A stretch of DNA of 64,000 bases from Sulfomarinibacter sp963733915 (GTDB lineage Bacteria; Acidobacteriota; Thermoanaerobaculia; Thermoanaerobaculales; Sulfomarinibacteraceae), in contig CAVTEP010000011.1 in NCBI GenBank assembly GCA_963733915.1, positions 1-64,000 on the forward strand. The letters run 5' to 3'. A program made the translations under genes and the position numbers. Numbering within the stretch: position 1 is the stretch's first letter; every line of letters starts with the position of its first letter. The notes below the pieces were generated by a model, which saw only the letters and a program-made list of their open reading frames with translations, was not told the DNA's origin and searched no databases. Shown in pieces: positions 47,491 through 56,092 of the stretch.

Positions 47491-48524
47491 GGTCCCGGCC
47501 CACCCTGGCGCGCATCGACCTCATCCTCGACCGCAAAGCTCCTGAAATCCCCCGAACCGAGCTTGAACCGACGCCGCTCGACCACAATTCCATCGGACTC
47601 GATCTCGAGCACCCAGAGACCTGGAAGGAGGTCCGAAAAATGTGCCTCGGGATCGAAATGCGCCCGTCGAACCTCGCCACCCGAGCCACGCAGCACAGCC
47701 ACGGTATCGTCGTGAGGCGATGATGTTTGCAACCGGCACACGAGGTCGGCGCCTCGGTTCGGTCTCACCGGTCGTCCCTTCCTGCGGGGCAGCCGTTCGA
47801 GATCACCTTCTGCGATAGTCAACACTTCCACGCTGGGCAGGTTGACGACCGTGTCGGCAAACACCAGGTGACGCGGGGTGATGGTCCACAGACCGAGAGT
47901 CGGATCGCTGGCCACCCAGCCGGCGCCCGGTAGGCGGCACTCAAGCCAGCGGTGGGGGATCACTGCGCGGTCGCCGATCAGCAGACCGCTGACCGTGCGC
48001 GCATCAAAGCCCGCCGCTCTCAACAGCGCCACCGTGGCGTTGGCGATCCCGGAGCACCTCCCCCGCCCACTGTCGAGAACCGATACGGCATCCTGGGGAT
48101 TATCGTCATTCACATCGACACGGATATTGTCGGCCGCCCATTCGAGGACCAGGGTCGCAGCCTGCCACGCATCGATGTCCGGTCGCAGCCGAGACCGCAG
48201 GCGCTTTGGCAGCTCAAATCCGATCGGCACCTGCGGTTGCGTACCGGCGAGCACCTCGGAATAGCTTCCGCTGGCGCCGATTGGGGAGAGCGCCGTCGCA
48301 ACCCGGACCCGAACCGCACCGCCGGCTTCCGCCTCCACGTCCTGTGCGAATCCGTTGCTCGCGGCCGGCACCGGAAGATCACCACCGGCGACCAGATAGC
48401 TGGCCTCTTGGGCGAGAGTCGGCACGGCGGCGAGGAGGCAGATCGCCGTGACGAAGCCGGACATTTCGCCAGCTATCCGGCCTCGCGACGAAACCCGGTG
48501 AGAATCGAGGGTTGGAGACCTCAT
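47487..48524 (-). CDS. exported transglutaminase-like protein
   Basis: 345 residues. An N-terminal signal (FVTAICLLAAVPTLAQ) starts after about 20 residues. The papain-like triad is visible: Cys in GRGRCSGIANATVALLRAAGF, His in VIPHRWLECRL, Asp in GWVASDPTLG. Members crosslink or cleave peptides, or serve in envelope assembly. The ATG at 48522-48524 overlaps the nusB stop by four bases, which favours it over the internal ATG at 48464. A C-terminal beta segment (about 265-335) looks like an immunoglobulin-type module. Confidence 0.85.
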   Translation of the reverse strand: MRSPTLDSHRVSSRGRIAGEMSGFVTAICLLAAVPTLAQEASYLVAGGDLPVPAASNGFAQDVEAEAGGAVRVRVATALSPIGASGSYSEVLAGTQPQVPIGFELPKRLRSRLRPDIDAWQAATLVLEWAADNIRVDVNDDNPQDAVSVLDSGRGRCSGIANATVALLRAAGFDARTVSGLLIGDRAVIPHRWLECRLPGAGWVASDPTLGLWTITPRHLVFADTVVNLPSVEVLTIAEGDLERLPRRKGRPVRPNRGADLVCRLQTSSPHDDTVAVLRGSGGEVRRAHFDPEAHFSDLLPGLWVLEIESDGIVVERRRFKLGSGDFRSFAVEDEVDARQGGPGP

Positions 48525-48934
48525 CCGGCCGCGGCTCTCCGTTTCAGGAACCCGTCGAGAACCCCATTCACGAATCGGCCGGAGTCCTTGGCGCCGTACT
48601 TCTTGGCGATTTCTATCGCCTCATCGATGACGACGGCCGGCGGTGTGTCCTGCTCGTAGATCAGCTCGTACATGGCGAGGCGGAGGATGTTGCGGTCCAC
48701 TGCCGCCAGCCGCTCGAGCCGCCAGTGGGTCGTTTGATGGCGAAGTTCGTCGTCAATCTCGGCCAACCTGGCGACGGTGCCGCGCAGCAGCGCATCCGCG
48801 AAATCTCGCTGCGCCTCGCCCGCGTTTTGCCACTCGTCGAAATCGGCGTGCATCGCCTCCGGCGAGGCCGCGGTCAGCTCGAACTGATACAGCATCTGGA
48901 GAGCCAGCTCGCGGGCGCGCCGCCGCGTACCCAT
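48521..48934 (-). CDS. nusB: transcription antitermination factor NusB
   Basis: 137 residues, all-helical. Binds boxA RNA with NusE in rRNA antitermination. Opens RRRARELALQMLYQFEL and contains the conserved VDRNILRLAMYEL and VVIDEAIEIAKKYG...FVNGVLDG. Located 44 bases downstream of ribH, the common ribH-nusB arrangement. Its stop overlaps the transglutaminase start, an unusual tie. Confidence 0.97.
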   Translation of the reverse strand: MGTRRRARELALQMLYQFELTAASPEAMHADFDEWQNAGEAQRDFADALLRGTVARLAEIDDELRHQTTHWRLERLAAVDRNILRLAMYELIYEQDTPPAVVIDEAIEIAKKYGAKDSGRFVNGVLDGFLKRRAAAG

Positions 48935-48978
48935 CTATTGAGCCACTCGACGTCGCCTGAACGTAGTCGACGCCCGCA

Positions 48979-49452
48979 CTACTTCCTCCGGTCAAGCCTT
49001 TCCGACAGGCGCGCCATCTCGATTGCGGCCAGTGCAGCTTCCCAACCCTTGTTGCCCATCTTGGTACCGGCTCGTTCCACCGCCTGCTCCAGCGTGTCCG
49101 CGGTGATGACGCCAAAGGTCATCGGCACACCCGAGCTGATCGCCGCCTGTGCGACGCCCTTGGCGACCTCTGCGGCGAGAAGGTCGAAATGCGCGGTGCC
49201 GCCGCGCACCAGCGCGCCGACACTGATGACCGCGTCAAAACCCCCTTTGGCGACCAGCTTCGCGGCGACCATCGGGATCTCCCACGCTCCGGGCACGCGA
49301 ACGATGGTGATGTGATCGTCTTCGGCCCCGTGGCGGGTCAGACAATCGACCGCACCCGACTCGAGCCTGGAGGTCAGCGCCTCGTTGAATCGGCTCACCA
49401 CGAGCGCGAATCGCAACCCCTGTGCATCAAGATGTCCTTCGATGACCTGCAT
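48979..49452 (-). CDS. ribH: 6,7-dimethyl-8-ribityllumazine synthase
   Basis: 157 residues. Penultimate step of riboflavin synthesis; forms icosahedral or pentameric shells. Typical VVSRFNEALTSRL, VPGAWEIPMVAAKL, ISVGALVRGGTAHFD, PMTFGVITADTLEQAVERAGTKMGNKGWEAA. The rest of the rib pathway is not in the window. Confidence 0.97.
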   Translation of the reverse strand: MQVIEGHLDAQGLRFALVVSRFNEALTSRLESGAVDCLTRHGAEDDHITIVRVPGAWEIPMVAAKLVAKGGFDAVISVGALVRGGTAHFDLLAAEVAKGVAQAAISSGVPMTFGVITADTLEQAVERAGTKMGNKGWEAALAAIEMARLSERLDRRK

Positions 49453-49493
49453 GGACCCTCCCGAGCGCCATTGTATCGCGGTTGGCCTGCTCG

Positions 49494-50603
49494 TCAGTGG
49501 TCGAGAATCGCAGCCTCGGCCAGATACCGGCCGGCCTCAGTCGCTCGAAGGAGCTCATCGGACCTCTCCACCAGGGCCCTGTTTCCCGCCTCACGGACGA
49601 CCTGCCTGGTTCGCGACTCACCCCATCGCAGGTGGCGGTGAAGGCTCGGAAGCCTGCACTCGAGTGCCTCGGACTCGGTTCCCTGGTGGTGGAGCAGATG
49701 GACCAGCAACATCCGGATCGAGAGCTCGAGCCGCTGTGTGCTGCGCCGCCGGGCCTGAGCGACGAGCCCCCGCCGCGGCGCGAGCAGCAACGCGGCGGCA
49801 AAGAGGGCGCCGCAGGCCGCGGCCATCGAACCGGCGATGGAAACGTCGAGCACGAGCGCAGCGGAGTAGCCGATCACCGCCGACGCCGCAGCCGCCGCGG
49901 CCCCCACCCACAGCATCGGAGCGAACCTGTCCACAAGCAGGTAGGCGGTGGCCGGCGGCGCGATCATCAACGCCACCACGAGAATCGAACCGACTGCGTC
50001 GAATGCCCCGACCGCCGTCACCGAGACCATCGCCATCAATGAATAGTGGACTGCAACCGGCGAGAACCCGAGCAATGCCGCGAGCCCGGGATCGACGGTC
50101 GCCAGCTTGAGCTCCTTCCAGGCGACGCCGATGACCACCAGGTTGATGATGAGGATGGCGCCCATCGTCCACAGCGCCCGCGGACCGAGGTCGGCGCCAT
50201 TCACAATCATCCGGTCGAAGGGAGCGAACGCGAGTTCGCCGAGAAGAACCGAGTCGGTATCGAGGTGGATATCGCCGGCGTAGCGAGAAATCAAAATGAC
50301 ACCGACCGAGAAAAAGGCCGGAAACACGAGCCCGATGGACGCGTCCTCGGGCACCAGGCGCGACCCGTAGAGGGCTTCGATCATGAAGACAGTCAGCACT
50401 CCGGTTGCAGCGGCCGCCACCAGCAGAATGGGAGAATTGAGATCGCGGGTGAGGAAGAAGGCGACGACGATCCCGGGCAGGATCGCGTGCGAGATGGCGT
50501 CGGACACCAGCGCCGTGCGGCGCAGCACCAGGTAGGTGCCAGGCAGACTCGCGGCGACCGCCGTGACAACCGCAATCAGGACAATCTCGAGCTCCGGGCT
50601 CAT
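49494..50603 (-). CDS. metal ABC transporter permease with C-terminal winged-helix-like tail
   Basis: 369 residues. The first 270 are an ABC-3 (ZnuB/MntB/TroD) permease with eight or so membrane helices (SDAISHAILPGIVVAFFL near the start; VGAFDAVGSILVVALMIAPPATAYLL). The remaining 100 residues (ELSIRMLLVHLLHHQ, RWGESRTRQVVREAGNRALVERS, EAGRYLAEAAI) look like a DtxR-type winged helix on the cytoplasmic side. It takes up Mn, Fe or Zn with the next two genes. ATG at 50601-50603 overlaps the preceding stop by four bases. Confidence 0.9.
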   Translation of the reverse strand: MSPELEIVLIAVVTAVAASLPGTYLVLRRTALVSDAISHAILPGIVVAFFLTRDLNSPILLVAAAATGVLTVFMIEALYGSRLVPEDASIGLVFPAFFSVGVILISRYAGDIHLDTDSVLLGELAFAPFDRMIVNGADLGPRALWTMGAILIINLVVIGVAWKELKLATVDPGLAALLGFSPVAVHYSLMAMVSVTAVGAFDAVGSILVVALMIAPPATAYLLVDRFAPMLWVGAAAAAASAVIGYSAALVLDVSIAGSMAAACGALFAAALLLAPRRGLVAQARRRSTQRLELSIRMLLVHLLHHQGTESEALECRLPSLHRHLRWGESRTRQVVREAGNRALVERSDELLRATEAGRYLAEAAILDH

Positions 50604-51721
50604 GGTTCGTCCTCCGTCTCGCGATCGAGGATACGCCGGGCCTCGCGCCGGCCGATCGGTGTCGGCGCCCACCGTCCGTCCGGGGTCCGTTGCGCCAGAC
50701 CCCGATCTGCGAGCCCATCGAGCGCGGCGTCCACCTTTGTGTGGGGCAGGCTCATCGTGCGCAGAACCGCGACCGAGTGGCCGTGGTCAGGGTTTTCCTG
50801 ATGTTGGAGTGACAGGGCGTAGAGGTGCATCAGAACCGGATCGAGATCGGGCGCCGCGCGCATGCCTCCAACTCGAACCAGCCGCCACAGCAACCCGCGA
50901 TGGGGCGCCGCCACGAGAGAGATAACGACGATCACGCTCAGCACGAGTACGATCGTCGGGCCGGTGGGCAGCCGCGGGACCAACGAGCTCAGCAGCGATC
51001 CCGTGACCCCTGACACGGTCCCAAAGGCCGCCGCCAGCATGACCATCGGCGCGAGCCGCCGGCTCCACTGCCGGGCGGCCGCCGCCGGTGCGACGATCAT
51101 CGCGCTCATCAAGACGACACCCACGGTCTGTAGGCCGATGACGATGGCCACGACGAGAAGAAAGGTCAGGAGCCCGTCCAACCGGCGCACCGGCAGGCCG
51201 ACGCTGGCGGCGAAGTCGAGGTCGAAGCTGAGAAGCTTGAATTCCTTCCACAACAAGACCAGGACCGCCAAAGCGGTCAGACCGAGCGCAGTCATCGTCA
51301 CCACGTCGCGCTTCAGAAGCGCGGCAGCTTGACCGAAGAGAAAGGAGTCGAGACCGGCCTGGGCGGCACTGGACTGTTTCTGGATATGGGTCAGGAGTAC
51401 CAGACCGACACCGAAAAACACCGCGAGCACGATGCCGAGCGCGCTGTCGAACGGCACCCTGGAGCGCCTCACCACGACCCGCACCACCAGGGTACCGAGC
51501 CAGCCCGCGAGGGCGGCTCCCATCATCAGCACGAGCGGCGCCTTCGACAGGGTGAGCATGAACCCGAGGACGATGCCCGGCAGGGCCGCGTGGCTGACCG
51601 CGTCGCCGAGCAAGCTCTGGCGCCGCAGATACGCGAAGGAACCGAGAACGCCGCTTGTCGCGCCGAGTACTCCTGACCCGACCGCCACCAGGCGCAGCGT
51701 GTAATCGCCGAAAAGATCCAT
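50600..51721 (-). CDS. metal ABC transporter permease with C-terminal winged-helix-like tail
   Basis: 373 residues. ABC-3 family: GDAVSHAALPGIVLGFML, FFGVGLVLLTHIQ, LQTVGVVLMSAMIVAPAAAARQW. As in its partner, a cytosolic tail (HLYALSLQHQENPDHGHS, LPHTKVDAALDGLADRGLAQRTPDGRW, PIGRREARRIL) resembles a winged helix. Two different permeases suggest a heterodimeric channel. The ATG at 51719-51721 shares one base with the ATPase stop; GTG three bases upstream is an alternative. Confidence 0.9.
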   Translation of the reverse strand: MDLFGDYTLRLVAVGSGVLGATSGVLGSFAYLRRQSLLGDAVSHAALPGIVLGFMLTLSKAPLVLMMGAALAGWLGTLVVRVVVRRSRVPFDSALGIVLAVFFGVGLVLLTHIQKQSSAAQAGLDSFLFGQAAALLKRDVVTMTALGLTALAVLVLLWKEFKLLSFDLDFAASVGLPVRRLDGLLTFLLVVAIVIGLQTVGVVLMSAMIVAPAAAARQWSRRLAPMVMLAAAFGTVSGVTGSLLSSLVPRLPTGPTIVLVLSVIVVISLVAAPHRGLLWRLVRVGGMRAAPDLDPVLMHLYALSLQHQENPDHGHSVAVLRTMSLPHTKVDAALDGLADRGLAQRTPDGRWAPTPIGRREARRILDRETEDEP

Positions 51722-52482
51722 CACGCCCCGCTACTGCCTCGAGAACCCAAGACCCCGACGCGGCCGCCAAAGGTGAGGCGGAGGTTTTCCTCGGTGAAGA
51801 CCTCGCTCACCGGGCCCGAGTCGATGGCGCGGACGTTGAGCAGGAGCACCGAGTCAAAATACTCGGGGATCGTCTGCAGATCGTGGTGGACGACGATAAT
51901 CGTCTTGCCGGCGTCGGCAAGATCATCCAGAACCCCGATGATCGCCCGCTCGGTCGGCGCGTCCACCCCCTGAAAGGGCTCGTCGAGGATGTAGATCGGC
52001 GCGTCCTGGACCAGTGCGCGCCCAAGCAGCACCCGTTGCTGCTGACCGCCCGAAAGCTCGGCGATGGGCCGACGGGCAAACTCCGTCATTCCGACCTGCT
52101 CGAGCGCGGCCTCCGCCTGGCCACGTTCACGGGCGCCGGCGCGACGGACCCAACCCAGCCGGCCGTAGGTGCCCATCGTGACCACGTCGAGGACATCAGT
52201 CGGAAAGTCCCACGAAAGGGTCGAGCGTTGGGGCACGTAGGCGATCTCGCCCTCGGCGCGATGTCGTGCACGCCCGAAGATCCGCACCTGGCCCGCCACC
52301 GGCTTGATCAGACCCATGGCGGCCTTGACCAGGGTGCTTTTTCCGGCGCCGTTGGGGCCGATCACGGCCATCTTGACCCCCGTCGGCACCTGCAGATCGA
52401 CGTCCCACAGCACCGGCTGGTCGCCGTAGGCGACCGTCAGGTCCTCGACTTCGAGCGCCCATGGGTGCCTCGTTTCGTTCAT
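51721..52482 (-). CDS. metal ABC transporter ATPase
   Basis: 253 residues. Walker A GPNGAGKST, Q-loop VPQRSTLSWDFP, signature LSGGQQQRV, Walker B YILDEPFQG and the switch histidine in VVHHD are all present. The DFP segment after the Q-loop is typical of Mn/Zn (MntA/ZnuC) ATPases. GGAGGTGAG directly before ATG 52480-52482 fixes the start. Part of the dtxR-binding protein-barrel-ATPase-permease operon. Confidence 0.96.
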   Translation of the reverse strand: MNETRHPWALEVEDLTVAYGDQPVLWDVDLQVPTGVKMAVIGPNGAGKSTLVKAAMGLIKPVAGQVRIFGRARHRAEGEIAYVPQRSTLSWDFPTDVLDVVTMGTYGRLGWVRRAGARERGQAEAALEQVGMTEFARRPIAELSGGQQQRVLLGRALVQDAPIYILDEPFQGVDAPTERAIIGVLDDLADAGKTIIVVHHDLQTIPEYFDSVLLLNVRAIDSGPVSEVFTEENLRLTFGGRVGVLGSRGSSGA

Positions 52483-52483
52483 C

Positions 52484-53272
52484 TCACCTCCGCAGCCGCC
52501 ACGACACGCCGGCGCCGACGAGCAGGTCGACACCGTGGTCAGTCAATCGCCTGGCTGCCCGCGCATCGAGCTGGAGATCGGTACCGAAAAGGTACGCAAA
52601 TCCGGCCTGAATGGTGGCGGTGTTCGGACCCCGCTCATCCTCCCGATTGAATCCGTAGAGCTCGACGAACATGGACGCGGCGTCGGTCAAACCGACACCC
52701 AGGGCGACGCTCACCCACAGGCTGGTGAAGCGGTCTTCCTCGTCGGCGGGATAGGCCATACCGAGATTCGTGCCGATTCCGACCTTTGGCCCAAGCTCCC
52801 AGCTCGCTGCGATCACCGCCGCCGGCTGCCATTCTTCACTCGCAAAACTCGATGTTCCCGTCGGCGTCGTCGTCGAGGCGATCAGGGCGAGCTCCGTGCC
52901 GCCGATCAAACCGTTGCCGTTGCCCTGCGCCAACTCGTACTTGAGACCGACCCCTGAATCGAGAAAGCCCGAGTCGTCGACGCCGTCCTGGTGCACCGAT
53001 GAGTACGTCGGGAGGACAAATCTCAGCTCGAGCTTTTCGGCGACACCCCACCGTGCGAGGATCTCACCGATGGTGGTCACCTCGGTGCCGTCTTGGAAGT
53101 CGGCAGCGGTAGAACCACTCTCCAGTTGCAGGACCCCCGAGCCGACGGTGCTCGAGCTTTCGGTGAAGTCCGGCCGATCCGTGATCAGGGGATCCTCAGC
53201 CGAAGTAACCGCGGCCAGAGTCGATAGCACCATCAGCATCGCGCGGATTTTCCGAAAATGGATTCTCGCCAC
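52484..53272 (-). CDS. outer-membrane beta-barrel (MetA-like transporter) in the metal operon
   Basis: About 262 residues. The signal peptide is MLMVLSTLAAVTSA. The mature part begins DPLITDRPDFTESSSTVG and continues with barrel strands (KLELRFVLPTYSS, GGTELALIASTTTPTG, SLWVSVALGVGLT, GVDLLVGAGVSWRLRR), the pattern of the phenol MetA-degradation/transporter family. It sits between binding protein and ATPase, so an outer-membrane entry role for the metal is likely but unproven. The start is probably GTG at 53270-53272 (AGGGA upstream); no ATG has a better site. Confidence 0.78.
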   Translation of the reverse strand: MARIHFRKIRAMLMVLSTLAAVTSAEDPLITDRPDFTESSSTVGSGVLQLESGSTAADFQDGTEVTTIGEILARWGVAEKLELRFVLPTYSSVHQDGVDDSGFLDSGVGLKYELAQGNGNGLIGGTELALIASTTTPTGTSSFASEEWQPAAVIAASWELGPKVGIGTNLGMAYPADEEDRFTSLWVSVALGVGLTDAASMFVELYGFNREDERGPNTATIQAGFAYLFGTDLQLDARAARRLTDHGVDLLVGAGVSWRLRR

Positions 53273-53282
53273 GGCGCGATCC

Positions 53283-54228
53283 CTAATCGGTTTCGACGCG
53301 TTGGGAGAGCGCCGACACGATCGTCTCGACGTTGGCGCGGACGGTCCCCGCGTAGGTGCCGTCCGGTGTGCCGGGGTCACCGAGGGAGTCGGAGTAGAGG
53401 CTGCCGCCGATCGCCACATCGTAGCCGCGCGCCTTGACCGCCTCCTGCAACGCCTGGACGTAGCGCGGCGGCACCGAAGTCTCGACGAAGATCGCCGGGA
53501 CCCGCCGCTCGACGATGAACTCTGCCAGCTCCTGGACATCCGAGGTCCCCGCCTCGGACGCGGTGCTGACCCCGAGCAAACCCCGCACCTCGAAGCCATA
53601 GGCCCGCCCGAAGTAGCTGAAGGCGTCGTGAGCCGTTACCAGGATCCTCTGCTCCGGCGCGAGAACGCCGACCCTTTGCTGCACCCACCGGTCGAGTGCT
53701 CCGAGTTCCTCGACATACGCCGTCGCCCGCTCGCGGTAATCGCCGGCGCGTCCGGGGTCGAGGGCGGCCAGCGCTTCGGCCACACAGGATGTGGTCTGGG
53801 CCCACGATGCGACATCAAACCACACGTGCGGGTCGTGCAGCCCGGAAAACCCGGCCGAGGTGATGAGCCTGTCCTCGTCAACGCAGTCCGTCACCGCCAC
53901 CGTCCGCACCTCGCGTTCGCCCATCTGCTCGAGCACCTCGCTCATCTTGCCCTCGAGGTGGAGACCGCTATAAAAAATCGCGAGCGCCGAGCTCATGCGG
54001 CGCACGTCGCCAGCCGACGCCTTGTAGAGGTGGGGGTCGATTCCAGGCCCCATCAGGGCCTCGACCTCGATGCGGGACCCGCCGATGGTCCGCACGAGGT
54101 CAGCAACGATATTGGTGGTCGCCACCACCTTGACGGGTCCATCTTCGGATTGCCTCGCACCATCGCCGCCGCACGCTGCCATCGTCGTGAGCGACCAGCA
54201 CAGCCAGATTGAGTCTTCGCAAGCTCAT
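53283..54228 (-). CDS. metal-binding lipoprotein of the ABC transporter (TroA/MntC/ZnuA), one apparent frameshift
   Basis: About 314 residues after repair. Metal ligands are in GIDPHLYKAS, LHDPHVWFDVASW and VTAHDAFSYFGRAYG, the ligand set of cluster A-I binding proteins. The body starts clearly at VKVVATTNIVADLVR. From ATG 54226-54228 the frame gives MSLRRLNLAVLVAHDD; dropping one base gives MSLRRLNLAVLVATTMAAC, a correct lipoprotein signal joined to GGDG. The 54228 start overlaps the DtxR stop (ATGA), supporting the repair. It captures Mn, Zn or Fe in the periplasm. Confidence 0.9.
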
Positions 54229-54926
54229 CGCTCCACCCTTTCCATCCACAGGGCGCCGGCGAGGTCGGAGGGTAACAGAAACCGCTGCCCACCTACCCGC
54301 ACCCGAACGCCTCCACCGTTGTCGGCCAGCACCTCCAACCGGCTGCCCGGCGTCAACCCGAGGTGGTTGAGCAGGTTGAGGCTGTCCCTGTCCTGGGCGC
54401 CGACCCGCGCCAGGGAGCCGTGGACACCGACCGGAAACTCATCGAGTGGCACCAACTCGTCCGCATCTGGCAGACTGAGGTCCGGCATCGGGATCGGATC
54501 GCCGTGCGGGTCGTAGGTCGGATGTCCCATGACCTCCGAGATGCGGGCTTCAAATCGTTCCGAGATCACGTGCTCGAGCCGCTCGGCCTCCTCATGAACC
54601 TGGTCCCAGCTATAGCCGAGTACCTCGACCAGGTAGGTCTCGAGGAGGCGGTGGTGGCGGAGCATCTCCAGCGCGACCCTTCGTCCCTTGTCGGTCAGCT
54701 GAACACCGCGATAGGGAATGTGTTCAACCAGGCCGAGCTGGGCGAGACGCCCAACCATCTCGGTCACCGAGGCCGGGCGCACCCCGAGACGGTGGGCCAG
54801 AACCTGGGTGCCGACCCTTCCCCGGCCTGCACCGAGGTTGTAGATCTGCTTGAGGTAGTCTTCCTGGGCCTCGGAAAGATCTGGCCGTTCGACCTCCTCG
54901 CACGAACGATTCGTAAGCCCTGCCAT
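54225..54926 (-). CDS. DtxR/MntR-family metal-dependent regulator
   Basis: 233 residues. Winged helix (LSEAQEDYLKQIYNL, VGTQVLAHRLGVRPASVTEMVGRL), dimerization/metal part (HHRLLETYLVEVLGYSWDQVHEEAERLEHVISERFEARI) with the His, Cys/Glu and Glu ligand region, and a C-terminal FeoA/SH3 domain. It represses uptake when Mn or Fe is plentiful. First gene of the transporter operon, with a palindromic operator directly upstream. The ATG at 54924-54926 leaves no room for a ribosome site next to the operator, so the mRNA may be leaderless or the start slightly different. Confidence 0.9.
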   Translation of the reverse strand: MAGLTNRSCEEVERPDLSEAQEDYLKQIYNLGAGRGRVGTQVLAHRLGVRPASVTEMVGRLAQLGLVEHIPYRGVQLTDKGRRVALEMLRHHRLLETYLVEVLGYSWDQVHEEAERLEHVISERFEARISEVMGHPTYDPHGDPIPMPDLSLPDADELVPLDEFPVGVHGSLARVGAQDRDSLNLLNHLGLTPGSRLEVLADNGGGVRVRVGGQRFLLPSDLAGALWMERVER

Positions 54927-54927
54927 A

Positions 54928-54947
54928 TTTTTAGGCTACCCTAAAAA
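54928..54947. promoter_or_regulatory. DtxR/MntR-type operator
   Basis: TTTTTAGGCTACCCTAAAAA is an inverted repeat (TTTTTAGG/CCTAAAAA) with a 4-base centre, resembling the TTAGG..CCTAA boxes of DtxR, IdeR and MntR. It sits one base from the regulator's start codon and 50 bases from the divergent phhB, so it suits autoregulation and may reach phhB. The match to a canonical DtxR/IdeR box is good but not exact. Confidence 0.8.
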
Positions 54948-54996
54948 AACCAAAAGAACAAGGAAGATTCGCTATGATGACGGCGGAGGAAGAGCC

Positions 54997-55332
54997 ATGT
55001 GTGACAACGAACTCCTGATGATGAGCTGCCGGCCGCTCCCGCCGGGATCGCCACCGTTGACCGGGCACGACCTCGAGCACAAGCTGAGTCACGCCGAGGG
55101 ATGGGAGGTCGCGGACGGATCATTGACCAAGACCTTCGAGTTCGAGGACCACTACCAGACGATGGCCTTCGTCAACGCAGTGGTGTGGATCTCACACCGT
55201 GAGGACCACCACCCAGAAATGGTGGTGGGCTATAACCGGTGCACGATTCGTTACAACACCCACTCGATCGGCGGAATCTCGGAGAACGATTTCATCTGTT
55301 CCGCAAAGGTCGATCATCTGGTGGGGGATTGA
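54997..55332 (+). CDS. phhB: pterin-4a-carbinolamine dehydratase
   Basis: 111 residues. Regenerates tetrahydropterin in phenylalanine hydroxylase reactions and can act as a DCoH-like dimerization factor. The active-site region HREDHHPEMVVGYNRCTIRYNTHS is complete, after KTFEFEDHYQTMAFVNAVVW. GGCGGAGGAAGAGCC precedes the ATG. It is divergent from the metal regulator and shares its short upstream region. No phenylalanine hydroxylase is adjacent. Confidence 0.96.
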   Translation: MCDNELLMMSCRPLPPGSPPLTGHDLEHKLSHAEGWEVADGSLTKTFEFEDHYQTMAFVNAVVWISHREDHHPEMVVGYNRCTIRYNTHSIGGISENDFICSAKVDHLVGD

Positions 55333-55361
55333 GCCCCGCCTCAGCAACGGAGGAGAGATCT

Positions 55362-55727
55362 ATGAGCACCACCCGGAACGTGTACGCCTTTTTCGTCGTC
55401 GGCGCCGTCGCCGCCCTCGTCCTTGCCGCCTGCGGCGCGCCGGCACCCGAGCCCGGCAGCCCGGAAGCCCTCTATATCGACCTCGGCTGCGCCAAGTGCC
55501 ACGGCGACGACCGTCAGGGCCAGCGCTCGGGGCCGCCGCTGGTCAGGATCAAGGACCATTGGGACGAGGCCGAACTCCTCGAGTACCTCAAGAGCCCAAA
55601 GACCTTTGTCGAGGCCAACCCCCGACTTTCATATCTCTTTGAGCAGTATCCGATCGCCATGCCGGCCTACGGCGCCACTGACGAGGAGCAGCTGCGGAAG
55701 CTGGCGGAGTTCATTCTCAACAGCTGA
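55362..55727 (+). CDS. c-type cytochrome lipoprotein
   Basis: 121 residues. Signal with lipobox LVLAAC (residues about 19-24), then one heme motif CAKCH and a distal methionine region AMPAYGATDEEQLRKLAEFI. It is a monoheme cytochrome c attached to the membrane, probably an electron carrier for a periplasmic or terminal oxidoreductase. GGAGGAGAGATCT precedes the ATG at 55362. Thirty bases downstream of phhB, so likely co-transcribed. Ends 17 bases before a repeat element. Confidence 0.92.
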   Translation: MSTTRNVYAFFVVGAVAALVLAACGAPAPEPGSPEALYIDLGCAKCHGDDRQGQRSGPPLVRIKDHWDEAELLEYLKSPKTFVEANPRLSYLFEQYPIAMPAYGATDEEQLRKLAEFILNS

Positions 55728-55744
55728 CGGCGATCGGGCAGAGG

Positions 55745-55820
55745 GTGAAGAGTCAATGGTTAAGGGTTAAGCCCACCCCACCCCCTCACTCTTAACTTCT
55801 TTGCTATTAACTCTTTACTG
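55745..55820. repeat. 3'-end repeat with inverted arms (GGTTAAG)
   Basis: GGTTAAGGGTTAAG tandem copies (55759-55771) face an inverted arm CTTAAC..TTAACTC (55791-55812) around a CCCACCCCACCCCC core. It lies between the cytochrome stop and the converging small membrane protein and has the same plan as the other 3'-end elements. Confidence 0.75.
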
Positions 55821-55827
55821 TGCGCCA

Positions 55828-56028
55828 CTAGGCGCGAGCGGGACCTCGCAGCACCCGCGCGGGCAGCGTCAACACGGCGTGCAACAGCTTGAAGACCGAA
55901 TCGACGGCGATGCCAACGAGCCTGAAGGGCAGCATCAGCAGCCACACAAACGGGTACAGCAAAAGCGCGAGCAGCGCCAGCGGCCAGCACACGACCAGCA
56001 GGATCAGCCACAGGATGAAGGTCCACAT
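55828..56028 (-). CDS. small inner-membrane protein
   Basis: 66 residues, almost all hydrophobic with two membrane helices (FILWLILLVVCWPLALLALLLYP and FVWLLMLPFRLVGIAVDSVF). A strong ribosome site, GGAGGAAACG, directly precedes ATG 56026-56028. This supports a real gene despite the size. No family with known function recognised. Confidence 0.8.
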   Translation of the reverse strand: MWTFILWLILLVVCWPLALLALLLYPFVWLLMLPFRLVGIAVDSVFKLLHAVLTLPARVLRGPARA

Positions 56029-56092
56029 CGTTTCCTCCAGCTAGCAATACGCTTCCCGGCTGTTGAATGTTCCCATGGCCGTGGCCGGTGGA

